Shown piece by piece: positions 34,686 through 43,198 of a DNA stretch of 64,000 nt. The notes under the pieces are model-generated. The model saw only the letters and a program-made list of their open reading frames with translations. It ran no database searches and was not told the DNA's origin. The stretch is from Streptomyces sp. R44 (GTDB taxonomy: Bacteria; Actinomycetota; Actinomycetes; Streptomycetales; Streptomycetaceae). Where the stretch lies: assembly GCF_041053105.1 (NCBI RefSeq), contig NZ_CP163444.1:1364001-1428000 (forward strand), written 5' to 3'. Numbering within the stretch: the first letter of the stretch is position 1; each line of letters begins with the position of its first letter. The position numbers and the translations under genes are program-made.

Positions 34686-35468
34686 ATGGAGATCAATGCC
34701 ACGTACAACAGTCTTGTCGCCGTCGGGGACAGCTTCACCGAGGGTATGTCGGACCTGAGGCCCGACGGCTCCTACGGGGGCTGGGCCGACGTCCTCGCGG
34801 GCCGGCTCGCCGCCCGCTCCCCCGGCTTCCGCTACGCCAACCTCGCCGTGCGCGGCAAGCTCATCGGCCAGATCGTCGACGAGCAAGTCGACCTGGCCGC
34901 AGGCATGAAGGCCGATGTGGTGACCCTGGTCGGCGGGCTCAACGACACCCTTCGCCCGAAGGTCGACATGGTGCGGGTGCGGGACCTGCTCACCGAGGCA
35001 GTGGAACGCCTCACACCCTCCTGCGGGCAGCTGGTCCTGATGCGCAGCCCCGGCCGCAACGGACCGGTCATGGAGCGCTTCCGCCCCCGGATGGAGGAGC
35101 TGTTCGCCCACATCGACGCGCTCGCCGCCGAGCACGGCGCCCTGGTCGTCGACCTGTACGGCGCCCCGTCGCTGGGCGACCCCCGACTCTGGGACGTGGA
35201 CCGGCTGCACCTGACGGCCGACGGGCACCGGCGGGTCGCCGAGGCCGTGTGGCAGACGCTCGGTCTGGCCGCCGAGGAGGACTGGCGCACGCCGCTGCCC
35301 CCGGCGGTACCGCCCGGCTGGGCGAGCCGGCGGATCGCGGACGTACGCTTCGCCAGGGAGCACCTGGGCCCCTGGATCGGACGGCGCCTGACCGGCCGCT
35401 CCTCGGGGGACGGCCGCGCGCCCAAGCGTCCCGAGCTGCTTCCGTACGAGCCGCCGGCCGGTCCGTAG
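34686..35468 (+). CDS. SGNH/GDSL hydrolase
   Basis: A 260-residue esterase/lipase-fold enzyme without signal peptide. The four SGNH blocks are present: block I GDSFTEG (nucleophile Ser), the block II Gly near ANLAVRG, block III VGGLNDT (Asn) and block V DRLHLTADGH (Asp-His). A tail of about 60 residues, Arg/Pro-rich, follows the domain. The transcript is probably nearly leaderless, since the -10 ends 9 bases before the ATG. The natural substrate is unknown; cytoplasmic members in Streptomyces may act on acylated small molecules. Confidence 0.9.
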   Translation: MEINATYNSLVAVGDSFTEGMSDLRPDGSYGGWADVLAGRLAARSPGFRYANLAVRGKLIGQIVDEQVDLAAGMKADVVTLVGGLNDTLRPKVDMVRVRDLLTEAVERLTPSCGQLVLMRSPGRNGPVMERFRPRMEELFAHIDALAAEHGALVVDLYGAPSLGDPRLWDVDRLHLTADGHRRVAEAVWQTLGLAAEEDWRTPLPPAVPPGWASRRIADVRFAREHLGPWIGRRLTGRSSGDGRAPKRPELLPYEPPAGP

Positions 35469-35552
35469 CGGGGGCACGGTCGCACGCGGGTGACCTGCGT
35501 CTCGTAGCAAGCTCCACACCGGACCCTGGCGCTGGCCTGCAGAAACCACCAG

Positions 35553-35558
35553 TAAACT
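35553..35558 (+). promoter_or_regulatory. -10 element of a leaderless purB promoter
   Basis: TAAACT fits the TAnnnT streptomycete -10 and ends 8 bases before the purB GTG, predicting transcription to start at or next to the start codon. No SD sequence precedes that GTG. Confidence 0.45.
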
Positions 35559-35566
35559 CTGTGCAC

Positions 35567-37009
35567 GTGACTGCTGTGACTGCGAAGCCCCGCATCCCCA
35601 ACGTTCTGGCCGGCCGCTACGCCTCCGCGGAGCTCGCCGTCCTCTGGTCCCCCGAGCAGAAGGTGAAGCTGGAGCGTCAGCTGTGGCTCGCCGTGCTGCG
35701 TGCGCAGAAGGACCTCGGGATCGAGGTTCCGGACGCCGCCCTCGCCGACTACGAGCGCGTTCTCGACCAGGTCGACCTCGGCTCCATCGCCGAGCGCGAG
35801 AAGGTCACCCGGCACGACGTGAAGGCCCGGATCGAGGAGTTCAACGCCCTCGCCGGCCACGAGCACGTCCACAAGGGCATGACCTCGCGCGACCTCACCG
35901 AGAACGTCGAGCAGCTCCAGATCCGCCTCTCCCTGGAGCTCATGCGGGACCGGACGGTCGCCGTCCTCGCCCGTCTCGGCAAGCTCTCCGGCGAGTACGC
36001 GGAGCTGGTCATGGCCGGCCGCTCGCACAACGTCGCCGCCCAGGCCACCACCCTCGGCAAGCGTTTCGCGACGGCGGCGGACGAGCTGCTCGTGGCCTAC
36101 GCCCGCCTGGAGGAGCTCCTCGGCCGCTACCCGCTGCGCGGCATCAAGGGCCCGGTCGGCACCGCGCAGGACATGCTGGACCTGCTCGGCGGCGACGCCG
36201 GCAAGCTCGCCGAGCTCGAGCAGCGGATCGCCGGTCACCTCGGCTTCGCGCACGCCTTCACCTCGGTCGGCCAGGTCTACCCGCGCTCGCTCGACTACGA
36301 CGTGGTCACCTCGCTGGTGCAGCTGGCCGCCGCGCCGTCCTCGATCGCCAAGACGATCCGCCTGATGGCCGGCCACGAGCTGGTCACCGAGGGCTTCAAG
36401 CCCGGCCAGGTCGGCTCCTCGGCGATGCCGCACAAGATGAACACCCGCTCGTGCGAGCGCGTCAACGGCCTGATGGTCATCCTGCGCGGCTACGCGTCGA
36501 TGACCGGCGAGCTCGCGGGCGACCAGTGGAACGAGGGCGACGTGTCCTGCTCCGTGGTCCGCCGGGTCGCGCTGCCGGACGCCTTCTTCGCGCTCGACGG
36601 TCTCCTGGAGACCTTCCTCACCGTGCTCGACGAGTTCGGCGCCTTCCCGGCCGTCGTCGCCCGTGAGCTCGACCGCTACCTGCCGTTCCTGGCGACCACC
36701 AAGGTCCTCATGGGCGCGGTCCGCGCCGGCGTGGGCCGCGAGGTCGCCCACGAGGCCATCAAGGAGAACGCCGTCGCCTCCGCCCTCGCCATGCGCGAGC
36801 AGGGCACCGTGCAGAACGAGCTCCTCGACAAGCTGGCCGCCGACGAGCGCATCCCGCTGGACCGGGCGCAGCTCGACGAGCTGATGGCGGACAAGCTGTC
36901 CTTCACGGGCGCCGCCGCCGACCAGGTCGCCTCGGTGGTCTCCCGTATCGAGGAGATCCTCAAGCAGCACCCGGAGGCCGCCGCCTACACCCCCGGGGCG
37001 ATCCTCTGA
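35567..37009 (+). CDS. purB: Adenylosuccinate lyase
   Basis: A 480-residue fumarase/aspartase-superfamily enzyme acting twice in purine synthesis, on SAICAR and adenylosuccinate. The signature loop is GSSAMPHKMNT, with the catalytic His/Ser and Lys-Asn residues typical of the family. HVHKGMTSRDLTEN and AGRSHNVAAQAT are further conserved blocks. The GTG at 35567 was chosen because the conserved N-terminus starts there and a -10 is correctly spaced for a leaderless transcript; a GTG two codons upstream is possible. The mismatch glycosylase gene overlaps its 3' end. Confidence 0.96.
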   Translation: MTAVTAKPRIPNVLAGRYASAELAVLWSPEQKVKLERQLWLAVLRAQKDLGIEVPDAALADYERVLDQVDLGSIAEREKVTRHDVKARIEEFNALAGHEHVHKGMTSRDLTENVEQLQIRLSLELMRDRTVAVLARLGKLSGEYAELVMAGRSHNVAAQATTLGKRFATAADELLVAYARLEELLGRYPLRGIKGPVGTAQDMLDLLGGDAGKLAELEQRIAGHLGFAHAFTSVGQVYPRSLDYDVVTSLVQLAAAPSSIAKTIRLMAGHELVTEGFKPGQVGSSAMPHKMNTRSCERVNGLMVILRGYASMTGELAGDQWNEGDVSCSVVRRVALPDAFFALDGLLETFLTVLDEFGAFPAVVARELDRYLPFLATTKVLMGAVRAGVGREVAHEAIKENAVASALAMREQGTVQNELLDKLAADERIPLDRAQLDELMADKLSFTGAAADQVASVVSRIEEILKQHPEAAAYTPGAIL

Positions 37010-37560
37010 CCCGGACTCCCCGGTTCACCCAGGAGGAGCTGGAGGCCGCCCGTGACCGCGTCGTTCCCGACGTGGTGGCGGGCGGCCTTTCCGTGCTCTT
37101 CTGCGGGATCAACCCGGGTCTGATGACGGCGGCGACGGGCCACCACTTCGCCCGGCCGGGCAACCGCTTCTGGCCGGTGCTGCACCTGTCGGGGTTCACG
37201 CCGAGGCTGCTGCGGCCGGACGAGCAGGAGGAGCTCCTCTCGTACGGGCTCGGGATCACGAACGTGGTGGCGCGGCCGACCGCGCGGGCGGACGAGCTGA
37301 GCCGCGAGGAGTACCGCGAGGGCGGGCGGCTGCTCGTGGAGAAGGTGGAGCGGCTCGCGCCGCGCTGGCTCGCGGTCGTCGGCGTGACGGCGTACCGCAC
37401 GGCCTTCGGGGAGCCGAAGGCGGCGATCGGGCCGCAGGACCGGATGATCGGATCGACCCGGATCTGGGCCCTGCCCAACCCGAGCGGTCTGAACGCGCAC
37501 TGGACGGCGGCGACGATGGCCGAGGAGTTCGGCCGGCTGCGGGCGGCGGCCGAGGTGTAG
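37006..37560 (+). CDS. mug: G/U mismatch-specific uracil-DNA glycosylase
   Basis: A MUG/TDG-family DNA repair enzyme that excises uracil or thymine opposite guanine. The active-site block is FCGINPGLMTAATGHHF (catalytic Asn) and the intercalation block LPNPSGLNAHW. The frame is open through PRFTQEELEAARDRVVPDVVA, which corresponds to the conserved N-terminus of homologues, but that part contains no ATG, GTG or TTG. The only upstream option is a CTG at 37006 forming a CTGA overlap with the purB stop. A GTG at 37072 would remove the conserved N-terminal helix. I therefore favour coupled initiation at CTG, with moderate confidence in the start. Confidence 0.85.
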   Translation: MTRTPRFTQEELEAARDRVVPDVVAGGLSVLFCGINPGLMTAATGHHFARPGNRFWPVLHLSGFTPRLLRPDEQEELLSYGLGITNVVARPTARADELSREEYREGGRLLVEKVERLAPRWLAVVGVTAYRTAFGEPKAAIGPQDRMIGSTRIWALPNPSGLNAHWTAATMAEEFGRLRAAAEV

Positions 37561-37565
37561 GCGCA

Positions 37566-38003
37566 TCAGGGCGGATCGACCTCGGTGATCACGGCGAGGA
37601 GCTCGAACGGCAGCTCCTTGTCGTGCTGGGAGACGCCGATGCCTATCCACCGGCCGTCCACCCGCCACAGCCGCAGGTCCGGTGTGTGGCAGCTGAGGTC
37701 GGCCCACGGCTCCGGCATCCCTTCGTCGTCCAGGATCCGCTCCAGGACGTACCACAGGCTCAGCTCCCGCGGCGGGCCCCAGCGGACGGTGAACAGGGCG
37801 GCGAGTCCGTCCCGCTCCGCCTCGTACTGCTCCGCGACGAGGAGGCTGCGGGTGCCGTCGTCCTCCCAGAAGTCCTCGCTCGTCGCGAGGATCCCTACGT
37901 GGAAGCCCGGGCCGCTCTCGACGCGTCCGGATCTCTCCTGTCCCGCCGGGAAGGCGCGGGTGCGGAGTAAGTCGATCGTCGCCAGGTGCTGTGCCGTGGT
38001 CAT
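37566..38003 (-). CDS. Conserved protein of unknown function
   Basis: A 145-residue soluble protein with many tryptophans (WEDD, FTVRWGPP, LWYVLERI, PWADL, LWRVDGRWIG). The pattern of short beta segments suggests a compact mixed fold. No known domain could be assigned. It converges on mug with a 5-base gap and is divergent from the ROK regulator by 151 bases. The start is the ATG at 38003. Good GC3 bias supports that it is real. Confidence 0.7.
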   Translation of the reverse strand: MTTAQHLATIDLLRTRAFPAGQERSGRVESGPGFHVGILATSEDFWEDDGTRSLLVAEQYEAERDGLAALFTVRWGPPRELSLWYVLERILDDEGMPEPWADLSCHTPDLRLWRVDGRWIGIGVSQHDKELPFELLAVITEVDPP

Positions 38004-38154
38004 GGGTCCAGTAAAGCGGCCGCCACTGACAGTTGGCGTTCCGTCAGGATTCGGGACACGGTCCGCTCAGGGGCGTCGCGGGGGCGGCACTCGCCGCAAC
38101 CGGACCCATTGAGTACCATCCGCCGGAGAGGCGCACGAGCTGGGAGGAAACACT

Positions 38155-39312
38155 GTGGGGCGGCTGACCGGCGGGGATCCGTCTCTGCTGCGGCGGATCA
38201 ACTCCGCGGTGGTACTCCATGCGCTGCGGGGCGCCGACGCGCCCACGCTCACGGATCTGACCCGGATCACGGGCCTTTCGCGGCCCACGGTCGAGGGGGT
38301 CGTCGAGGGCCTCATGGAAGGTGGTCTCGTCGTCGAGTCGGCGCCCGAGGAGGGCGAGGCCCGGCGGCAGGGGCGTCCGGCACGGAGGTTCCGCTTCCGC
38401 GCAGAGGCCGGTCATCTGCTCGGCATCGAGATCGGCCCGCACCGCGTGGCCGCGCTGCTCTCCGGTCTGGACGGGCGCATCATCGGCGCCGGGTCCCGTG
38501 AGGTGTCGGAGACGGCTCCCGAGGACGAGCGCCTCGACCGGGTGCGTACGGTCGTGGCCGACGTGCTGCGCAGGGCCGGGGTCCCCCGGTCCAATCTGCG
38601 GGCCGTCGGCGTCGGCACGCCCGGCATCGTGGAGGCCGACGGCACGGTGCGCCTCGGCACGGCGCTGCCCGGCTGGACGGGGCTCGCGCTCGGCGAGCGG
38701 CTGAGGCGTTCCTTCCGCTGCCCGGTGATCGTGGAGAACGACGCCAACGCGGCGGCCGTCGCCGAGCACTGGAAGGGTGCCGCGACCGACTCCGACGACA
38801 TCGTCTTCGTCCTGGCCGGCCTGAGCCCCGGCGCCGGTTCGCTGATCGGCGGCCGGCTGCACCGCGGCTTCGGCGGGGCGGCCGGGGAGATCGGCGCCCT
38901 GCACCTGCTCGGCCGGGGTGTCACGCCCGAGACCCTGCTGTCGACCACGGACGAGCCGCTGCATCCGCTGGACGAGCAGGCGGTCGCGGAGGTCTTCGCG
39001 CTGGCCCGCAAGGGCGACGCGCGCGCACAGGCGGCGGTGGAGCGGTTCATCCAGCGGCTCGTGCACGACGTGGCGGCCCTGGTCCTCGCCATCGACCCCG
39101 AGCTGGTGGTCGTCGGCGGCTGGGCGGCCGGGCTCGACGGGGTGCTCCAGCCGCTCCGCGAGGAGCTGGCGCGGTTCTGTCTGCGGCCGCCCCGGGTGGT
39201 GCTGTCCCTGCTCGGCGAGGCCGCCGTGGGCACCGGCGCCCTGCGGCTCGCGCTCGACCACGTCGAGGAGCAGCTCTTCGCCGTCGACGGAACGGTGACG
39301 GCCCGCCGCTAG
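38155..39312 (+). CDS. ROK-family transcriptional regulator without zinc motif
   Basis: A 385-residue protein with an N-terminal winged helix (about residues 15-65; LTDLTRITGLSRPTVEGVVE) fused to a ROK domain. The sugar-kinase-fold blocks are LLGIEIGPHRVAALL, VGTPGIVEADG and VIVENDANAAAVAEHW, whose Asp is the catalytic/ligand residue. The CxCGxxGC zinc motif of typical ROK proteins is absent; the equivalent place reads GGAAGEIGALHLLG. It is likely a carbohydrate-responsive repressor, with the target unknown. The GTG start follows GGGAGGAAA. No transporter genes are nearby. Confidence 0.9.
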   Translation: MGRLTGGDPSLLRRINSAVVLHALRGADAPTLTDLTRITGLSRPTVEGVVEGLMEGGLVVESAPEEGEARRQGRPARRFRFRAEAGHLLGIEIGPHRVAALLSGLDGRIIGAGSREVSETAPEDERLDRVRTVVADVLRRAGVPRSNLRAVGVGTPGIVEADGTVRLGTALPGWTGLALGERLRRSFRCPVIVENDANAAAVAEHWKGAATDSDDIVFVLAGLSPGAGSLIGGRLHRGFGGAAGEIGALHLLGRGVTPETLLSTTDEPLHPLDEQAVAEVFALARKGDARAQAAVERFIQRLVHDVAALVLAIDPELVVVGGWAAGLDGVLQPLREELARFCLRPPRVVLSLLGEAAVGTGALRLALDHVEEQLFAVDGTVTARR

Positions 39313-39326
39313 GAAGGTGCCTTCCT
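39311..39326. terminator. Short hairpin at the ROK/GntR convergent junction
   Basis: AGGAAGG-TG-CCTTCCT is a perfect 7-bp inverted repeat beginning inside the ROK stop codon, in a 43-base convergent gap. Confidence 0.4.
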
Positions 39327-39355
39327 GACGACGGGCCGGTGCCGAGGCGCGGCTG

Positions 39356-40096
39356 CTACGAGGCCATGACCAGGTCGACCGAGTCGCCGAAGGTGAGGCG
39401 GCAGGTGTCGGCGCGGTAGGTGGCCACGGAGACGGCGGCGGTGCGCCCGGCGGAGAGGTAGCGGGTCGTCACGACGAGGACGGGCGCGCCCGGCAGCCGG
39501 TCGAGCTCCTTGGCGTCGTCGGCGCGGGCGGAGCCGAGCTCCACGGAGCGGTCCTGGCCGTCGAGGGCGAGGTGCTGGAGTTCACGGAGCACGGCGCGGG
39601 CGCGGGCGGGGCCGGCGGGCGTGTCGATGGCGCTGAGGCCAGGGACGGAGCCGGCCGGCACGTAGAGCAGTTCGGCCGCGACCGGCTGGCCCTGGCTGAT
39701 GCGGATGCGGCGCACGACGTGCACCTGCTCGTCGGTGCCGGTCTCCAGGACGCGGGCGACGGCGGCCGGGGCCACGTCGGCGGCGGAGTCCTGGGGCTGC
39801 CAGACGTCGTCGCCGACGCCGGGCCAGGTGTGCTGGGTGGTGGAGACGTCGACGCCGACGCGGGGCGGGGCGACCGTGGTGCCGACGCCGCGGCGGCGCT
39901 GCAGGCGGCCCTCCAGCTCCAGCTGCTCCAGGGCCTGACGGAGCGTGGCGCGGGCGACGCCGAAGCGGGCCGCGAGCTCGCGCTCGTTGGGGAGGATCTC
40001 CCCGACGGCGAAGTCCGAGTCGAGTGCTTCGCCGATCACTGTCTTGAGGTGCTGGTACTTCGGCTCCGGTACCGATGCCAGCTGCGTGGTCCCCAC
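39356..40096 (-). CDS. GntR-family (HutC/UTRA) transcriptional regulator
   Basis: A 246-residue regulator with an N-terminal GntR winged helix (residues about 10-75; ILPNERELAARFGVARATLR and LELEGRLQRRRGVGT) and a UTRA effector domain beginning near residue 90, ending LVVTTRYLSAGRTAAVSVA...RLTFGD. HutC-type members sense sugars, amino acids or osmolytes; the ligand is not deducible. The start is the GTG at 40096, since GGAGG lies 6 bases upstream; a TTG at 40111 would overlap that SD. It faces the ROK gene tail-to-tail. Confidence 0.9.
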   Translation of the reverse strand: MGTTQLASVPEPKYQHLKTVIGEALDSDFAVGEILPNERELAARFGVARATLRQALEQLELEGRLQRRRGVGTTVAPPRVGVDVSTTQHTWPGVGDDVWQPQDSAADVAPAAVARVLETGTDEQVHVVRRIRISQGQPVAAELLYVPAGSVPGLSAIDTPAGPARARAVLRELQHLALDGQDRSVELGSARADDAKELDRLPGAPVLVVTTRYLSAGRTAAVSVATYRADTCRLTFGDSVDLVMAS

Positions 40097-40292
40097 CCTG
40101 ATCCTCCGCAATTCGCCGTGTCCCGCGGCGTTTTTCCGCGCCCTTGTTTATTAAAGGTTCCTGCACTAACTCTGCGACCATAAGGCGAGCCACCCCCTTG
40201 GTCAAGACCAATCCTCCGTCGAACGCCCCTGAATGTGACCCTCTGACCTAGATCGTTCACAGGACGTTCGCGCCCCCGTGAGGCCCGCGCAG

Positions 40293-40327
40293 CAAAAAGC
40301 CCCGCCTCCCCGGAGGGGAGGCGGGGC
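40293..40327 (-). terminator. Intrinsic terminator of the ECF sigma gene
   Basis: A perfect 13-bp stem, GCCCCGCCTCCCC and GGGGAGGCGGGGC with a 3-base loop (40299-40327), is followed on the minus strand by a TTTTT tract, a classical rho-independent terminator 39 bases after the sigma factor stop. Confidence 0.88.
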
Positions 40328-40365
40328 GAGATCCGGCCGGATGGCGTGATCGTGGAGCGAGGCCG

Positions 40366-41280
40366 TCAGGCGTCCGCGAGGCCCTGGAGCTTGTCGGGGT
40401 TGCGGTGGATGTAGACGCACTGGACGAGCCCGTCGCGGAGCTCGACCTGGAAGACGGTGTCGGGCTTCCCGTCGACGAGGACGAGCACGGCCGGGGTGCC
40501 GTTGAGCTCCAGGAAACGGATCGCGTACCCGGCCCACGAGTCAGGGGCGATCGAGGCGAGGAAGCGGCCGACCTTGTCGGCGCTCTCGATGATCCGCAGC
40601 GGTGCCTTGGACTTGCCGCCGCTGTCGCCGACGAGCCGCACGTCCGGGGCGAGGAGCGCGAGGAGCGCGCCGAGGTCGCCGCCGGCGGCGGCGGAGAGGA
40701 AGCGCTCGGTGACGTCGCGGCGCTCGGCCGGGTCGACGTCGTAGCGCGGCCTGCCCTCGTCGACGTGGCGCCGGGCGCGTCCGGCGAGCTGGCGCACGGC
40801 CGCCTCGGAGCGGTCGAGGGCGGTGGCGATCTCCCCGTACGGGAAGCCGAAGGCCTCGCGCAGCACGAAGACGGCCCGCTCCAGCGGGGAGAGGGATTCG
40901 AGGACCACGAGGACCGCGAGGGAGACGGAGTCGGCGAGCAGCGCGCGCTCGGCGCTGTCGGGGGCGGCGGGGCCGAAGTCGGTGACGAGGGGCTCGGGGA
41001 GCCAGGGGCCGACGTAGGACTCGCGGCGCACCTGCGCCTGCCGGAGCCGGTCGATGGCGAGCCGGGTGGTGATCCGTACGAGGAAGGCGCGCGGTTCGCG
41101 GACGGCGTCCCGGTCGGCGGCGGTCCAGCGCAGCCAGGCCTCCTGGACGACGTCCTCGGCGTCGGCGGTGCGGCCGAGCATCCGATAGGCGACGCCGAGG
41201 AGCATCGGACGGTGCTCCTCGAAGAGTTCGGTGAGGGTGTCGGTGCGGGTGGGAACGGCTGCTGGGATGTCGGTGGGCAC
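40366..41280 (-). CDS. sigJ: ECF41-type RNA polymerase sigma factor with SnoaL-like C-terminal domain
   Basis: A 304-residue SigJ/ECF41 sigma factor. Region 2 spans ADAEDVVQEAWLRWT to TRLAIDRLR; the inter-domain linker carries the group-specific WLPEPL; region 4 is LSPLERAVFVLREAFGFPYGEIA. The fused C-terminal NTF2/SnoaL domain holds a GDSGGK motif (usually DGGGK) and the closing NPDKL, which tune polymerase binding without a separate anti-sigma factor. The start was placed at the GTG at 41280; a GTG at 41298 is possible. ECF41 genes usually sit beside an oxidoreductase or decarboxylase; here the neighbour is a divergent alpha/beta hydrolase. Confidence 0.9.
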   Translation of the reverse strand: MPTDIPAAVPTRTDTLTELFEEHRPMLLGVAYRMLGRTADAEDVVQEAWLRWTAADRDAVREPRAFLVRITTRLAIDRLRQAQVRRESYVGPWLPEPLVTDFGPAAPDSAERALLADSVSLAVLVVLESLSPLERAVFVLREAFGFPYGEIATALDRSEAAVRQLAGRARRHVDEGRPRYDVDPAERRDVTERFLSAAAGGDLGALLALLAPDVRLVGDSGGKSKAPLRIIESADKVGRFLASIAPDSWAGYAIRFLELNGTPAVLVLVDGKPDTVFQVELRDGLVQCVYIHRNPDKLQGLADA

Positions 41281-41344
41281 GCGTCCATCCCAGCCCACGC
41301 CGTCGGCCGTGTCCAGTTTCCGGCTCCCGTCTTGAACTCCTTGC

Positions 41345-41356
41345 TACCGAGCGGTA
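41345..41356. promoter_or_regulatory. TACCG-AG-CGGTA palindrome in sigma/hydrolase divergent region
   Basis: A perfect 5-bp inverted repeat with a 2-base spacer, sharing its core with the site at 34661-34672. It is a candidate TetR-type operator for the hydrolase gene (start 41435), or for both genes. Confidence 0.4.
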
Positions 41357-41434
41357 ATTCTTACTGACGGGACGTCTAAAAGCTGGCGCCTGCCGGTGTT
41401 CACGAAGCGCGTCACGAGGAACCGAGGAGCCCGC

Positions 41435-42265
41435 ATGCCCGCACGGATCGCGTTCACGATCGAGACCCCGACGGGTCCCCGCACCACGGCCATGACGTAC
41501 GAGCGGCGGGGCGCGGGCGAACCCCTGCTGCTGCTCCACGGCATCGGGCACCACTGGCAGGCCTGGGAGCCCGTCCTCGACGTCCTCGCCGCCGAACGCG
41601 AGGTGATCGCCGCCGACCTGCCCGGTTTCGGGGCCTCCGACGGGCTGCCGGAGGGCGTCCCCTACGACCTGTCCACGGTCGTCCCCGTCCTCGGCGCCTT
41701 CTGCGAGGCCGTCGGCTTCGAGCGGCCGCATGTCGCGGGGAACTCGCTCGGCGGCCTGCTCGCCCTGGAGCTCGGCCGGGAGAAGCTGGTGCGCTCGGTC
41801 ACCGCCCTCTCCCCCGCCGGCTTCTGGTCGGAGGCCGAGCGGCGGTACGCCTTCGGGACGCTGCGGGCGATGCGGGGCGCCGCCCTGTCGCTGCCCATGC
41901 CGGTGATCGAGCGCCTCTCCCGTACGGCCGCAGGGCGCACGGTCCTCACCAGCACCATCTACGCGCGGCCCGGCCGCCGGTCACCCGAGGCCGTCGTCGC
42001 CGAGACGCTGGCGCTGCGCGAGGCCACCGGCTTCCACCAGACCCTCGCTGCGGGCCGGACCGCCCTCTTCCGCGACGACGTCCCCGCGGTTCCCGTCACC
42101 GTCGCCTGGGGCAGCCGCGACCGGCTGCTGCTGCGCCGCCAGGGCGTCCGCGCCAAGCACACCCTGCCCGCCGCGCGCCTGGTCCGGCTGCCCGGCTGCG
42201 GGCACGTGCCGATGAACGACGATCCGGCTCTGGTCGCGCGCGTCATCCTGGACGGCAGCCGCTGA
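41435..42265 (+). CDS. Alpha/beta-fold hydrolase
   Basis: A 276-residue hydrolase of the epoxide-hydrolase/esterase type. The oxyanion region is LLLLHGIGHHW, the nucleophile elbow is AGNSLGGLLA (Ser), the acid is in WGSRDRLLL (Asp) and the base in PGCGHVPMND (His). The length is that of a single domain with a cap. The start at 41435 follows CGAGGAGC. It is divergent from the ECF41 sigma gene; its last 285 bases are also covered antisense by the DMT gene. Confidence 0.9.
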   Translation: MPARIAFTIETPTGPRTTAMTYERRGAGEPLLLLHGIGHHWQAWEPVLDVLAAEREVIAADLPGFGASDGLPEGVPYDLSTVVPVLGAFCEAVGFERPHVAGNSLGGLLALELGREKLVRSVTALSPAGFWSEAERRYAFGTLRAMRGAALSLPMPVIERLSRTAAGRTVLTSTIYARPGRRSPEAVVAETLALREATGFHQTLAAGRTALFRDDVPAVPVTVAWGSRDRLLLRRQGVRAKHTLPAARLVRLPGCGHVPMNDDPALVARVILDGSR

Positions 42266-43150
42266 GACGGGCCGGGGCGTCCTCGTGAAAAGGCCGGTGC
42301 CGAGGGCGGCGCCCGCGCCCACGAGGAGGCTGCCGGCCGCCTGCGGGAGGCCGAAGGCGCCGCCTCCGACCAGGGCGGCGCTCAGGGCGGCGGCGATCGG
42401 GATGGCCCCGGTGTAGAGAGTGGCCCTCTCCATGCCGACGCGCTGGACGCCCATGTAGAAGAGGACGAATCCCACGACCGTGGCCAGGGCCGCCTGCCAG
42501 ACCAGGGCCCCCGTCTCCGCGGCCGTCGGCATCCGCACGAACCCCGCGCCGTCCACGACCAGGCCGACGAGGGCCGCCTCGGCCGCGCCGATCCCGCACA
42601 CGGCCGCCGTCAGCAGCTTCGGCCCGAGCAGCCGGAGCACCGGGACGGCGAGGACGGTGAACCCCACCTCGCCGGCGAGCGCCGCCACCGACCAGCCGAT
42701 CCCGGCCAGGTCCGTCCGGCCCCAGCCCTGGACGGTGAAGGCGCCGGCGGCGACGAGCAGCGCTCCGTACAGCACGGCGGGTGCGGGCCTGCGGCCCTCG
42801 GTCAGCGGGACCAGGACGGCGACGACTACGGGGGCGCAGCCGACCAGGACGCCGGGGACGGCGGGCTCGGCGGTCCGCTCGGCGGCGAGCACGGCGAGGT
42901 TGAAGCCGACCATGCCGACGGCCGCGAGGGCGGCGAGCCGTACCCAGTGACGGGCGGTCAGGAGCCGCAGCGGGGCGAGCCCGCCGCGGCCGAGCAGCGG
43001 GAGGAGGAGCAGGCAGGCGGCGCCGTACCGGAGCGCCTGTCCCCCCGCGTACGGGTAGGCGCCGAGCAGGCTGTTGGCGGTGAAGGAGGCTCCGACGAGG
43101 GCGTAGGCGAGGGTCACCAGGAGGACCCCGCGCAGGGCGTTCGCGTTCAT
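41981..43150 (-). CDS. EamA/DMT-superfamily transporter with antisense C-terminal extension
   Basis: A 389-residue open frame. Residues 1-290 form a complete ten-helix drug/metabolite transporter of two EamA halves (ALVGASFTANSLLGAYPYAG at the start; LATVVGFVLFYMGVQRVG and the closing ALGTGLFTR). The frame then continues for about 95 residues, rich in Gln, Gly, Asp and Arg, that lie entirely antisense to the alpha/beta hydrolase gene. Family members normally stop near residue 300, so the native stop has probably been lost, or the tail is a non-functional run-on. It is 48 bases downstream of the GlxA regulator and likely co-transcribed with it. Confidence 0.85.
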   Translation of the reverse strand: MNANALRGVLLVTLAYALVGASFTANSLLGAYPYAGGQALRYGAACLLLLPLLGRGGLAPLRLLTARHWVRLAALAAVGMVGFNLAVLAAERTAEPAVPGVLVGCAPVVVAVLVPLTEGRRPAPAVLYGALLVAAGAFTVQGWGRTDLAGIGWSVAALAGEVGFTVLAVPVLRLLGPKLLTAAVCGIGAAEAALVGLVVDGAGFVRMPTAAETGALVWQAALATVVGFVLFYMGVQRVGMERATLYTGAIPIAAALSAALVGGGAFGLPQAAGSLLVGAGAALGTGLFTRTPRPVSAAAVQDDARDQSRIVVHRHVPAAGQPDQARGGQGVLGADALAAQQQPVAAAPGDGDGNRGDVVAEEGGPARSEGLVEAGGLAQRQRLGDDGLG

Positions 43151-43198
43151 GCCTCCGACGCTAGGAACCGGCGCGGCCCCGTTGAAGGTCCACTTCCG

